64,000 nucleotides of DNA. Origin: Fratercula arctica. Lineage: Eukaryota; Chordata; Aves; Charadriiformes; Alcidae. Positions 12,401 to 27,400 of the stretch are shown here, one piece after another (the stretch's first letter is position 1; every line of letters begins with the position of its first letter). The stretch spans positions 9,104,927 to 9,168,926 of the forward strand of contig CANTUZ010000004.1 in the NCBI GenBank assembly GCA_947846985.1, in the 5' to 3' direction. Position numbers and translations under genes: made by a program. The notes beneath the pieces were generated by a model that was given only the letters and a program-made list of their open reading frames with translations, searched no databases and was not told where the DNA came from.

Positions 12401-15400
12401 TTTAGTCTGCAAGTATTCAATGCATTGCCTACTGTTTCAGCGCTGTTTTTTAATTCCAAGTTCAGTTTTATAGGCTGTTTAACTGGGACCCACGTGTCCG
12501 AGACAGCACAGAATAATTTTCAGTGAAGCCTGAAAGTATAAATTTATCAACATTTCTACCCGATCTACTAGATTCTCATATTAAAAAAAAATCAAACACA
12601 AAACCACTCTGCTCTACTGTTCCAGGTTGCAAAATTTACTTTTCCTTCTTAATTTTTTTTAAAGTTAAAAATCCCCTAATGTTCGCTGATATTCCTTCAC
12701 TTCTTAAAAGTATTTATTTAATGTTTCCTTTATGTATGTATGTATTACATCTCACAAACAAAACACTACAGACTTAAAAGATGACAAATGAGCAGCACAG
12801 AATATGGAAAAATTAGCAGCTGCTGCTGGGAAGTTAGTAAAGAAGCCAAAATGTTTCAGATACCTTCATATGGAAAATGAAAGTAACGAGGAGAGAACTG
12901 AAAAACAGCAACAGATCGTGAATTTAAGGCAAAGGAATGGGAAACACCTACACTAACAAAAGGGACACTGACTCAATGCTTACGAGAGCTGCACCAACAG
13001 CACACTTCTGGTGAAATGCAATATAAACTGCTTTTATGTAAAATACCTCCCTAGTATACATGGCTATGACTTTGTTAGGAAGTTTATAACTTCCTGAAAA
13101 ACATTCACTTATAAAGCACATTACTATGCTGTAAGAGTAGTAACTTTATTAAAAACTGAAATTCTGCTACATGTCACCAACACAATCTATTTGCTCATAT
13201 ATTTACATGAATCTGATACATCAAACAGTGACTTCATAAAGTGCCAAGGAATGTCGCAGACTGTCCTCAAAATATACTAAATAACCACCATACACTGCTG
13301 AACTTGGAGAGCTCTCTATTAAATCCCAAAAGAGTATGTTGGTATCTTCATAGCCTTGCTACCTAGTCAAGACAAGACGGAGTTTCTAAGGAAGATATTT
13401 AACTTTCCTTACAAGCTCACAGCTTAACTAAACCTCTTAAAACGACATAAAACTTAAAAATGTATGTACACAGGAAATCTGGGTGAACATCAGCCTTTCA
13501 CTTGGACCCCGCTATAAGGCTTGCTGAAACCATTTCCTGGTTTAGCCGCAAGAGGACTTTCAAATAGAGCCTTTCATTCAATAGATCCTGCTTACCCACC
13601 ATCAGTCTATTATGGAGTGGTCTTGCTCATATTTCCGTGATAAATGCATTTGCTCCAAAATTTTTTTGCTTTTTAAATAATCAGCAACTTTATTTTAGTT
13701 CACAACGAAGCAAGAAGTGACTTGCTAGTCTGTACTTGCACTCAAAATATTTACTCAAAGTGTTATTGTGATAAGATTAAAATAAATATAATTATTCATT
13801 TATAACATAAACAAGGCATTTGCATTGAATTAACTACTACTGTGTAACGCAGGAGCTAATTTTCACACCAGCTGCATTCTGCACTACACAGCTAGGTACC
13901 TGGTAATGCATGTAACGTGAAAAATAAGCAGGCTTTCAATTTTCTAGATAATATTTATAGGTTTTGTTATAGCCACTTGTCACTAATATCAGAGCATCAC
14001 TGCACAGATTTAATTATGAAATTCCTTATGTTAGTTTAAATTACAACTTTCTAGCAGAGAACAAATTTGTTTCTATTGCCAGTTTCCTTGTCAAGGAGAG
14101 CAAGTGTCTGATAAAAACTTCTGCTTCTAGCTTATACAGGATGTAAAAGTGTCACCTATGAAATCATCTTAAAAAGTAACTGACTTTGCTCTTAGACCTG
14201 CACCAAAATATCTACTGAAGTCACAGCAAATCATGTGGACTTAGTGTTGACTTACAATTTTTAAGGAGATGAAGGGTTTTTTTTAGTATTCTGCTCATCA
14301 GGCAGTATTCTCTCATACGGGATGTTAAATGATTGCAGGAGTGTTCCAGATGATGCCACATAGGCAGTCTCTCACATAAAAAGGGACATTTTCATTGACT
14401 ACCTATTTTTCATGCAGATGCACAAAGCAGACTTCCTCTCATGTCTGTTATATTTTCTGTGTCAGCATTTTGCTGTGGATTAGTAAGGTCTAAAGCTTTT
14501 GGTCCACTATAATACTTAACATTAAAGCTTTAAGAAGGAAAGCAGCTGTTTCACAGACAACTTTAAATGTTTTGTAAGTCTGCAATTTTTCCCTTTTAAT
14601 TGGAAGTTGCTGAACTACATTCAGGATCTGGTTATAAATCTAGATGCTCAATTGTGACACATTGTGTGGTTTCATTTGCAGAAAATAAACTACAAGTTTA
14701 ACAGCTTATATTTACCTTAGCATGAAACACTACAAAATGTTTTTCTCTAGTTACTGCATTTACAAAAGATGTCAAAAAAGCCTTAGTAAGACCCAGGTAA
14801 TTACCTACAGTGCAGCTATACCACTAAAACTGTCAGTGACTAAGCACAGCGCCCTGTGTCTCGCAGACGTGCTCAACACTGGGATGACTTCTGAAACAAG
14901 ACCTTTTGCCTTTTTAAAGAACTGTTCAGTAATTTTTGCAAAATGCAATGTATTTTAAGGCAAAACAAAGCCAGCCTATATCTGGACAGATAAGGTAAAA
15001 AACCTGAAATGGTTTACTTAGGAGAGGTAAAACTGACTACGTAGGACTTTTTTTTCCTAGAAAAAAAATGGGCAAAAATGTTATCTCCAATTGGATTTAG
15101 TATGACTTTGAACTGCCTGATAAATTTAAACTGAACTAGTTATCATAGGTAACAATCCATTACTACTACAATGTGTTCTAAACACACAGAAAAGGAGCAC
15201 TTGAAGAAATGAAAAGCAGATGAGTGAAACTGCTAGTAAAACAGAAAGGTCACCAATAAACCTTTATCAATCGTTCTTGTATTTCAAGCAGGATGGAACT
15301 CATAGCCTTTCTCTATTTGGGCAGACAATAGGTACAACTACTCATGACAGACACTGCGTCACTTTAAAGAGGAATGAAACAAGTTTCAAAGGGAAGCCCT

Positions 15401-18400
15401 ACTACATAGGAGACTGCTATTTATGAAGTTCAGTGGAGGTCAAATTCGCATAATTTTCTAAAAAAGATGGAAAACCAAGTTAGAGCAGTGACAGCGTAGA
15501 TTTTTTGTAGGCAAGACTTCCAGGCAGTTATTTTCCTTGCTCATGTTTAGAAACGTGGGTTCTAATTCCACTCACACCATTGGCATTCTGACAACTAAGA
15601 AGTGTCAAGCTATGCTTACAAAAACTGTGACTCAAAAAATTGCATAGGATACTGGAAGTATGGTGCGAGCTGAGAATATGTAAAGCCATTGTAACAATAA
15701 ACCATGAAAAATCCAAAGATTACTCCAAAGGAAATAAAATCTAGAATTCACAGGTTTCCAATTTTAAGAGGGCAAAGACTTGGCTTCCTTGTTAAGATGA
15801 TAGTAAGCAACTTCTAAAATCAGTCTGAACAAAGAATGAGTGCATCCCATGCTTTAAATGACTAAAGTTAAAGGATCATTTCAAATTTCTCAAATTAACA
15901 GAATTGCATACCCTGAATTTTTCTTCCAAAAACCAACGAAAGCACCTCCTAAAAGATAATGATACATGCAACGTTTTATTCTTCTCTAACCGTTTTAATT
16001 TTAAAGAAATGAGAGTTACAAAATCAAGCTTCCTAGTCTAGAAGTTACTGTGTACCAGTCTGTCAATCTCCTCCAATTTTAAACCAATTTTGAAGAGATC
16101 TTGAGGACAAACTTGTAAGAAGTTCTATACAAATACCAGGCTAATTTAATCTCTAATTTATAGTCTGCTTGATCTAACAGAGTTTCCTGAACTTAAAAAA
16201 AAAAATAATCAAATAAAGGATAAGGCAAACATATCTCTTTGCCTCTGTTGAAAGAAAGCCCATTTACATCTTGGCCTCCACGCAGCAGCTAGCTGGCTAA
16301 CCAGGGTGAGTAAGCGAGTGTGTGTTACTTGCCAGCCAAACACAAGACATGCGAGGAAGCTGAGGTGGAGGAAGGCAATACCAGAAAAGGAAAGACACTA
16401 CAAATCCACTGTGCACAGATCAATTCATTTGCATTTTAAAGACTGTGCAATGCGTCTACACACCGAAAAGGAAACCCAAGATGAACGTAGATGCCGTATC
16501 TGCTTATTTCTCAAATGTGGATTTCTCAGTGTGGATTCTGAACATTTTTTAATGGATATTAACATCCAAGTAGGAGCAAACACTATCTATGGCAGTACGC
16601 ATTTAGAACAAAGATGAGTTTGTATAATTTATTTCAGACACAACATGCAAATGGCTAATTTCTCACTGGGACGCTTCCTTCGCTACTCACTGATTTCCAG
16701 TAACTTCACTGTCTTCTCAAAACCAGTTGGTGTCTGTCTGTCTATAGGCTCACAGGCACCAGAAGTGCTTGTATTCCCCAACATCTAGGAATGATAAGTA
16801 ATCTCTATCTGTGTCTCTTGCATGAGATGCCCGTGTTATCGTGCCCTTTCAGAACTGAAAATATTCTTATATTCTGTGCTGGGAATACAAGTGTCAGCTA
16901 GTTACCTGGCAACCTGTATGAATTAAGAGAAAAGTAAAGTTTATACCTCATTTTTGCTTAGGGCAATCACAAAAGTCATTTGTGTCCTCATTTATGACAG
17001 CAGCTGCTCAGAAGAGAACATTAGATGTGCATCCCAGGTTTTTTCCAGCTTATTTTAGAAGTCTGGAGACTCACTCCACAAGTGATTTTATGGTGACTGT
17101 TCTGAATAGCTATAAATATAGGGGTTTTCATAATCCAAAGCTGAAATTCTCTAAATTGAGTGTGCTATATCTTGAAAGAGAAAATTAAAAAGAATATATT
17201 CCATTTACTTTTTGTCGTTACAAAATTCAAACACATCAACAAGATGCGAAATTTTTATTTCAGTGCTTAGCTGCTAGCTTCAGAAAGAGCATTAAAAGTT
17301 CCCTTTAGAACACTCTTGTTTTGCTGGAAGCACATCAGCTAGTCTGGAGGGTTTGCTCTCCATGGTTTAACCACAGGCCTATTGCCATACACCAAACAGT
17401 AACTAAAACTGTAACAGCTTCCAGAGGAGGAACAAAATTGCACTTACTTTAGCTTACTGATCCTGGCTTCTGTAGTTTCAGTAAGATTTTTTGTTTCTTC
17501 TTTCCACCGATTTGTTGCTTTTTGCTGAGCTACTAACAGCCGTCTAAGTTCAGCAGTAGACTTTTGACTGGTGTCTTCCATTTCCTTAAGTCGGGCTTCA
17601 TACCCATGTTCTTTCACAGCATGCTCATGCTCCATTGTGCTTATCTAGAAAAAATACAAATCGGGTACAATCAAGTCTCTCAGTTTTTTTACTTTTTTTG
17701 GTAACACTTGAGTTAAATTTACAAACATTTGTTGACAGCATGTAACATACAATAATTACACTTGTAATTATATGCTCAAATAGATACATGTTCCCAAAGC
17801 CAATTTAAACAAATAGTACAACTGACAATAAAGGATAATGAGCTGCGTATGCTTATTTTTGTAAATAATCTTTATCCTTCTCCCTCGTGTTTCTCCACAG
17901 AAACACGTTTGTTCTTTTTCATCTAGCTACAATGTATTAGGAGTTTCTTAACTGCATCTAAAATCCTTTGTACATCAGAGGAAAATGAAAGCAAGCAATA
18001 AGTCTTATCTGTGACTATAGCCTGTCTGATTAAAAATGAGACAGACAAAGATCTGGTATATGCTTTATAACCACTACCTATCTGTTGCAAGATTCTCATC
18101 CTTTGTTTTTAAACTATGTTTGACCAAAGGGTTCTGGAGTTGGAGCAAGATTTCCTGTTTAATTTGACTGCTTCCTTTATCTTGTGCAAAGTGGAAACTG
18201 GATTTGAGATGGCCCCCATTCCTAACTTGCAAAACTCCTTACTGAAGTCTTCTTCGTTGCTGCAGGTTCCTAGATCCCTTTTCAGTACCTTTACACTCCT
18301 GGAGTTAAGAGCAGAGGGGAAAGTACCGGCTTTACACGTTTAGAAAGCACATCAAGGATCAAAGCTGTTACTCCCCGCAGAAGGCAAAGGTACCGTGAAT

Positions 18401-21400
18401 CTGCCGAGGTTACTGTCAGTTCATTATCCCACCTGCAGTCTGTTCAGGTGCATTTAATGGAACATGTTCAAAAAGAATATCCATCTTTCAGCTTATTATC
18501 TTGTTTGCAACCGTTCATATAGAAAAATGATCTCTGTCCAGAAAATACAGAACCAAGGTTTGACAACCACAGTATTAAATTACTTATTAGTTACACACTG
18601 CTCTGACAACGTGGTGGACATCCAAGTAGAGGAACTCTGGACTGAAAGTCATACAGATATTCCTGACACATTACAGACAATAGATAAATGAAGGTCTGGA
18701 ATGGGAATAAGTGAAATCCCTTGAAGGAAAACATGTTACTACTTAATCTATTAATCTTATAAAAAGCAAAGAGTATTTGGGATCTTCTTATCCAGCAGAA
18801 TTTAGTACATGTTAAAATACAATTTTATTAGCAGAGATTAAGTTTACCAATAGATTCTGAGGACACACAGTGCTGCAACAAAATTACTTTTAAGCAGAAA
18901 CCAGGAAGTGTCATTGAAACTTTCATCCTTAATTTAAGCTCTCAATGATTTTCTCTTAGAGCTGCTGCCTTATTAAGCAAATATCGGTCTTACGTTAAAA
19001 TAAAAATAATATATAAACCATACCTTTATTTTAGCTTTTTGTTGAGCTTCTATGGCCAGTTTTCTCAAGCCCTCCATTTCTTTTTGCAATTGTTCATTCT
19101 CTTGCTGAAGTTTCAGCCTTTGTTCACTGACAAAGGCACTCTTTTCTCTTTCTGAATCCAGAATGCTTTGTAATTTAGAGATAGCTTCCTGGCAACGAGA
19201 TTTCTCTTCTTCAGAGCTGAAAGAGAAGAAAAGTCTTGTTGGAACTCGAAGAGTTGAACAACTACTGTACTACAGACAAAAAATATACTGGGACAGATCT
19301 TTGGTCTGACCTAGTAGAGCTGTTCCCCTGTTTGTCCCTGAAAGTTTGCATTAGCTCAGCATGTTTAATGGGCTTGACAGCTAGAACTACCCACAACTCC
19401 GCAAAGAATTTTATCAAGATGACACAATACATAAAACCAATCTAATATTGTAGCAGTCTCAGTAAAACGACAGCGTGAAACAGAAGATTTTCATTTTTAT
19501 AACATTTCCAGATCCACAACTGAGGATTGCTCTGGCAAAGTGACAGGATTTATGATCATCGGAGTACAAAAATGACTGAAGCTTCTAGAGAATGCTACAC
19601 TTTTCATGTTGAAAATGACAACCTGGTCTAAAAATGTGTACCAGAATGTGCTTTTTGCCACTGTATTACTGGAACTGCAATAACGTCTATTAGCTCTGAA
19701 CACAGACCTGAAATTCAGTATGCTATGTAAACTGTGTTCTGCACGTACTAGGAGATACCACACTGTAGATGAATTTATAAGTAATATTATTATTATTATT
19801 AATAATAATATTATTATAAGTAATATAATAAGTAATAAGTAATATAAGTAAAATAAGTAATATATAGAGTAACTTTTCTTACAAACAGTATTTAAAAATG
19901 CAGTAAGATTCCAAATCATATACTCCTATTTTCATGTTTTTGTCAAACAACGCTTGCAGTTTGTAAAGAAAAGCTTTCATTCTATAGTGCGTTATCCCCT
20001 TTAATTCTTTTATAGTGATTCATAATTGCCCTGGCTTCAGAATTACGGTATCTTGATACTATTCCTGCTACTGATTAAAAAGATGTGACAAAAACCTAAC
20101 ACATAATCAACAATTTAATTAGTTTTCCATTGTTTTCCATTCCGATTTCTGCAACATCCATTACTTACTTCATTTCCAGTTGTTTCAGCTTATTTTGTGT
20201 TGTCTGTAGACTTAGCTGAAGGTCACCTTTCGTAGTTTCTGCAAGTAAATATTTCTGATGCAGTTGCTCTAGTTTTCTACTGTCGGATTCATGTCCTCTG
20301 TCTTCCCTGTACATCTGAAGAATAAACTTACATGTAAGATGATCTTACCTCACACTGGTGATTGGCAGTTAGTGCTGACAAGGAGGCTACTCCTCATTTC
20401 CAGCGATTTAAGACAAAACTGAATTTCTAGCATTGTTGCTGCTACTTGGAAAAAAGTTCTCAAAGATCTGGCATTCATTTAGTTTTCTGTCTATTGAGCC
20501 TAAGTGTAACTGGAATATGTACCAACATTCTTTCGGATTATGTCAAACGTCTCACCTTCTACTTTCTACACTTTTCAAAGAACCCTCTTTTTCAGTTTAG
20601 TATTACAGATTTAAACTGCTTTCCAGATTAAAAAAAACACGCTAAAGTAATTACATGAAAATTTACAATTATGAAAATCTACTCAAAAAATAAAATAAGA
20701 AAATTAAGGGAACAAAAAAACCCATGAAAAATGGGAAAAATCAATATAGCTTTTCCTTCTGAAAAGAGATCTTAAACGTCATGTAAAAATGCATAAATGC
20801 ACGCAACTGCCTTACCTTTTCCAGTTCTTCTTCCACTGCTCTCTTTTCTCTAATGGCTCGCTCAATTTGACTCTGTTTTTCTCCACATTCCTATTTTAAA
20901 AAGTAATTTTAAAATAAATTTAACAAAAAATTACTCAAAATAAAAATTCAAGTGCCAAAGCCAATAACCAGCCATTGTAAATGTAATTCTTGCTGCTGGT
21001 ATGAATGCACTTGATTAGATTTACCTGCTCATTATTTTCTCTATAGGACCAGTCTCATTCACTATACAGACTAAGACACATAAAATGAAACCTTTTAAAA
21101 ATAAATTTAATCCGTAAATAGGTGCATATGCACCAACCTCTTCTGGTCTCCCACATAATTTGTTACAAATTCCTGGTTCACTCAAGAATATGATGATTGT
21201 GATGCACAGACTTTCTCTTAGCATACTTGTATCAATTTTCATATATTTCATGTCTATATACCCAACTATAGATAAGCAATACTCAGCTTTCCATCCTTTA
21301 CTTATTATCTTTCAGAAACAGGGATACTGAAGAAAATACATGGGAAGTATTTTCTAGAGCAAACAATCTCCCTGTCAAGATGCTTGTGAACTATGATAAA

Positions 21401-24400
21401 CTTACACAAAGAAATGGGGGGATTTGCAGAACTGTATTATTTCATGCAGCCAGGCAAGTTCTCAGTAAGATATGATTTTATATACATAAGGCAAATTTGT
21501 ACATTAAAAATGAATTTTCAAAGCAAATATCCTTTACACCTAAATATCAATCTCTGCACCGCCTGTTAAGACACAGCACACAGTCACTTTCATCAAGTAG
21601 CATGAAAGACACTGTATGTTGCGTTAATGTCTGGAGACATGCAGGATATAAAGTGCTATGCATAATAAAGCGTAGTCCTAGACAATTACCCATTAATCAT
21701 ACTTTACTTGACTTACTTTTATCTGAATTCAGTATTTTACTTGATCAACAAAACCTAAGAGTCTCAAATGTTTTGCTATCAAAAATACTTTCATCAGTCA
21801 CACCATACCATCTGAAGAGCTGAAAGTTCTTCTGTTAGTCGAGAAATCTGCACGTTGTATTGCTTCTTTGCAGAGTCTACCTGTGATCAAAAACAAAGTC
21901 AAACTAAAAAATGAATCCCATGAACTATTTTTCCATCCTGTTTATATAGATATATATATATAGTCTATATGTGGTGGATGTATATAAATATGAAAATATC
22001 TGGGACTGCGATAAGTGACAAATCTTACTACATAAAAGTTAGAAGAATGTTTATTATCAATCTGTACTACTTTAAGTGAGGGCGTTTTGAAAAAAAAGCA
22101 GAAAGGAAGACATCACAACAAGGCCTTACAAAAAGAACAATAAGATTATCAGGAAAGTTGCTGTCCATTAGGTGCAAGTTATTTGCAGTTTGTGTAACAG
22201 ATATTTTTAGATTGCATAACAAAAGAAGTATTTTTTAATACCTAGAGAAACACGACAACTCATAGTTTAAAATCTTACTTTTTATGCTTTTGATAGATTC
22301 GCTTTTACTCTAAATTGTAGTAAGTGAATCATTGTCATAACTGGAGTGCTTATCCTAGTTGCTCTTTAGCTCTTGCACCTTCTTCAAATCTTGCATGACA
22401 TTATATATTGCAGTTTTACATAATCCACACAATTTTTGTGGTTCTTTCAGCCAACCACCAAACAGAAGGCACAAACCATCTTTATCCTCATTTTAAAGGC
22501 TCTGAAAATTTAGGCAGCATTTTCCTGAAACCTCTCGAAACGAAAGGATTGGAAACAAAAATAACCCATTTATCCCTATACAGCACCTATGCACATTGTG
22601 TCACAGTGAAGAAAGTGAAAGAAGGCAAAATCAATTAACAATACTGAAAACTTAGAAACGAGGTAATTGCTTTACACTGTTGTCCACTTGCAACAAAAGA
22701 CATTGCCAACACACGCCTGTAACAAGTCTTTATTTCCTCTGGAGTTTGCCTTAAAATAAAGTAAGTCTCTTTGACATGCAGCTAATTACTGAGAACCTCC
22801 AGGTAGATTAGCCTGCATTTTAACTGCAGATGGGACACAACACGGAGAAAATTAATTTTGAGACTAGTCTTTTATCAGAAGAGCTTCAAGTTTTCACCTG
22901 CTCATAACAACACTAACAAAAATCATAAAGAGGCTACAATTTTTTTTTTAGTCATTGCTCTACCGAATTCTGATTTCTAAGTGTGCTGTGATATTGAGCC
23001 TTTTGATTGTTGGCTGTACTTGGTAAAGAGTCTTACTTGCCTAAATGGGGGAATATTTTTATGTACCGAGATGCCAAAAAACTGATAGTATAACTTTCAA
23101 CAGGTCCTATCATCTGAATGTACATGATAAGCTGCCATCAGCAACTTCCAAGATGAGGCCGCGTATCATAAATTAAATACCTTGATACCAATACAACGCT
23201 CAGCCTGTTGACATGCTACTGACCAGAATCTCTCAAATTGAAGTGCCATTCTTTTCATCTTCACAGTGCAGCCTTCTCTATAGAAGTGTCTGCACAGACA
23301 TCAACACTTTCGGTTCTTGAGAGATTTAGAATATCATTTAGTTCGGAAGAATTTATATCTAGATAACAAAGCTAAAGAGTACGGCACTGTCAGCATGATG
23401 CCCTGCTACCTATATTATCAAAACACTTCTAAGAAAATTGCTCGTGATGACTATATACCATCAACAGCTGTTCACAGTGAGGAAAACCAAAAAATCTTCC
23501 CATTCTTTCTAAACATCGGAACTTACTGCCTTTCTAATTCTTGCAGCAGTATCTTCTGCAAGTTGAGACATTTCATTTTTCATTTGTTTGATTTCCTCTT
23601 CCTTTTGTTTCTCCCCGAAGAGCGCCTAGAAAGAAATAACAACTTGAAATACTACTGATAATATTTCAGTGGTGACACAGTATCTAGCACTGAGAGAAGA
23701 AACCACACACAGTCACTGTTCAAAAAACCTTTTTTCCTTTTTACTTTGGAGTAGCTGACAATAAAACCCAACAAAAAAAACCAAGAACAGCAGCAACATT
23801 TTGCACTAGATGCACATTCCTGTAAATCAGAACCACACAAAGAGTTAGTGTCAGTAGATGAGCTTTTCTATTGAGACTTATTACTGGGACTCTCAGATTT
23901 TGGCTGGGCATGGAATTATACAGAAGAAAGCATAGGAACTCAGACCAGAAGGGAGAGCTACTCTACAATGTTCTCATCTGGGGCCAGGATCTGTAATAAA
24001 AAAATGCCAACAATGATGCCTGAAAGTTTTCTGTTAGGAAACTGAATACCTGTACACACCCCCCCACACACCCACACCACACACATGCCCCTACATATAG
24101 CTGAGCATTTTTTATGGTTGATATACTAAATTACTCATCTCCCAGAAAATGAAAAGTAAAGGAATAAATATTTACAAGCAATTAAGGAATGTGTATGCAG
24201 TCCCTTTCATGGTGGGTAACAATGAACCGAACAGCTCTTTAGCATAATGAAATGGTGAGAATTACAGAAAAAGGTGTAGCACAGAACTCTTCCTCCGGAG
24301 GATGCAAGAAAGCTACTGATGTTAAAGTATAATAGGAGATACTGGTCTGAAAAGATTACAGAATATAGAATTCTTGATGGGCAAGATAAAAAATCCTAGG

Positions 24401-27400
24401 TGGCACATGGAGAATAGGTAGATACATAAAGGGAGAAAGACATAAAAACGTCCCTATTGGATGATATAGATTCAGTCTATAGAAGGTTACTCACTTCAGG
24501 CAGTAACATGCCACTTCATCAGTCACACTCTCTTTTACTGCTCCCATTCAATTCAGCTTTGTCTTTGTATTTTATTTCTCAAACTAGTCTTTTAAGATTC
24601 ATCTGATGTCTTTTTGTAAGCTTAGCTTTGTGCGCTTTATAATGTTAACATAACAGAAGCAGCATTATTGTGACAGCCTGTTACTCCCTCAAATCTCTTA
24701 CAGAGCAGGGAAAAACCTCTGTGCATACAGCTTAAGACAAAAAGAGTTAACTGGTATGTATATTATACTGCATTTTTTTTATCCTGTTCATTAATAAAAC
24801 TTCCCAGTTAAAAAAATTCAGGATGTTTTAGACAGAGCAGGAAATTAACAAGTGTCTGCAAATTACAGTTTATTCTTACTACAGTATTAATCTAAACTGT
24901 TACCTCTAACAAGCCACTTATTTATCTGTTACTGTTCACTTACTGTCTTAAAGATGCAATTTACATCACAGTAATTTTTACTGGGCCACTTCTTTCTGTC
25001 AACTTCATGTGAGTTCATAGCAAGTGGCATCAAATGATCTGCTGAACTACTTTTGGATAAAAAATAGTGTTCTGACACTGCTCTGATGTACTAATACTCA
25101 GCAGACTGGAAATGTGATTTATACTCCCTACCAGTAATTTTCAAATGAAAGAGCGTTTTCTGGTTTTTCAACACTGAAAAAATGACTCTATTTTTACCTT
25201 TCATTCTTCATATTCTTCCCACTATCAGGCTGTAGGAGAATGCTGTTAAGGATCAAAATTTCTTACTAAGAAAAAGGAACTGACAAGTCCAAAGGTGGCC
25301 ATCAAGAGCTGGAGGATGTAAAACTTCATTTTTCACCCCTTTCTGAACCAGAGCCTAATAGGTAAAGTGAATTGTAGAAGATCAGTTCATAAAGCAAATG
25401 AGATGCAGAAAGTTATGAGGAAATTACAAAAAGGAAAAGATGCCACCAAAGGGTTTCTAAATGCCTACAAATATATGGGAAGAAAGACTACAACAAGATG
25501 ATAATCCTCTTCTGTATAACACGAAGAATCACAGAAGTTTACTTGCAGTAATGACCAGAACCCTAAGCTTTGTCAATTATTTTAATCTATTCTGGTAGCA
25601 GACCAGAAGGTAGCAGGATCTCTTTAAAGAAGTTAGTTCCCTTTTCTGTCAGTAAAGACGAGGCAGGTCTGCCTCCTTTGGCACAGAACTGAAATCAGCA
25701 AGAGCAACGCTAACTTTAATATTCCAAAAGTTAAAAGTAAAAAACTAGATTAGATATTCAGGAGGCTCCTCAAGTTTGAAAAGCAACTTTAAACTAGAAG
25801 GGAGCACTTATCTCCTTTACTGCACAACAGTTCAACGTGTTAGCCCAAATAGAAGCAATTCTAAGATTCTCCACTTATTCCCACAAACATCAACTCGAAC
25901 CGAGGCTTAGCATTAAAAAACAAAGAGCTCGTGTTAGACAAAAGTTTACCAAGGCCTGTATCCCACCTCCTAAAGGGGCAAACAGCAGATACTTCAGGAA
26001 AGTTAAAAACTGGGAAAACAGGGTGACTATTTTTTTTGATCAATAGACACATCAAGACTTGCTGGATTAGACCCTGTTCTTTAGGAAGTTAGTGGATTGT
26101 CCTGTCATGAATTTGACTGTTTTCATATCTACACTTTTGGCATACACATCATCCCATGACAGTTTAATCACATAAAATTTATTTTAAGGCCTCTTCACAT
26201 GTCTAGTTTTCTTTGTTGACTCCTCCTGCACTTTCCTTATTCTCCTATGTCTTGCCTGAAATGGGCTCATGAAAACTGCACATGAAGGTGTTTAAAGGCA
26301 TCTTTATTTTTAACTCTCATTCTGAACATTCTATTCACTGTACTGAGTACCACTGAGGACTGCATGAACGCATTCTTAAGAGACATTCACACCATGTCCT
26401 AAACTGTTTTTTGACTGGTAAGACTAAATTCAGCACCCCGTATGGCACATTTGAGTTTCTTCTTCCATTTTATAATACACTAATAAACACCTTTGCACTT
26501 TTTTCCTGGCTGTAGATTTCACCCACTCATTACTGAGTCACTTTTCCATATTTCTTCTGAATAATTAAGATCTGAACACAGAACTCACTCTCTTGGTGAC
26601 CATACAACAAAAAACTCCCTTTAGTCTGAGCTCTTCTTTCCTAACCATTAATAAGTTATGCATTCATAACAGCACCTTTATTCTGACAGCCCGATTTGTT
26701 CGTAAGCATTCAATATGAAACCCTGTCAGAAATTTTTGAAAATTCACATTCGGGTACAGTATTATCACTTAGATAACCTTTATCCAGGCACTCAGCATAT
26801 TCTTTGAAATGCAGACTGTATGACAAGTCAAAGTAATGTATACTCATATCACAGTTTACTGTCTTACACATTACTAATTTTAGTACAACAGACATAAAAG
26901 AAGCTTGGTTGTGTATGCATGTATGCCTCTAAGAATACATAATCAGGCACTTCACAACTGTAAGCGATGAAAAGTATTCTAATATCTAAGGAATATCTTC
27001 ATCCATTGCCTTACCTGACTTTTTTGTAGATTAGCTTCTTCTAAGAGCTGTATGCAATCTTGGACTTTTGCAACAGCATCATACTTCTCCCTTTCTAGAT
27101 TAGCATACTTTGTCTGAAGCTCTCTGATTTGTTTCTCCAGGGCTGTTCTTTCTGTTCTCAACTGTTCAGCTTCTTGGACAGTAACACGTAATCTACAAGA
27201 CAATAATAATTTTACTCATTTAACAGTAAGATGCTAAATTAAGACACTAATTATTTGAAACTATACTAACAGGAAGTATTTATTCATAAGTTGCCAAAAC
27301 TGCATTCCTGGTTTTCTGCTTGTTTTTGAACAGTGTCTTTGAGTTTAATATTCATTGAGTCCTAGAAAGAAACAGAATTAAAGGAGTTAACTCAGATGTC

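Larger units (their letters stand above)
6335..17447 (-). other. SCLT1: SCLT1 intron 18 (11.1 kb)
   Basis: By far the largest intron of the gene. The only transposon clearly recognised is the solo LTR at 11216-11723. The rest is AT-rich unique-looking sequence with short homopolymer tracts. Open frames in it (for example 8767-9102 and 16306-16617) have no recognisable similarity and are treated as chance. Confidence 0.85.

Noticed and set aside
15557..15570. tRNA B-box-like or MIR-like motif (GGGTTCTAATTCCA)
   Set aside because: No matching A box or foldable cloverleaf upstream, and the flanks do not follow a SINE that I recognise.
19497..19919. 140-codon minus-strand open frame rich in Ile and Leu
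   Set aside because: It is produced by the ATT/AAT microsatellite; the hydrophobic run is translated repeat.
25250..26700. Possible very old transposon in SCLT1 intron 12
   Set aside because: Some phrases feel repeat-like, but I could not match an ordered series of landmarks to any family.
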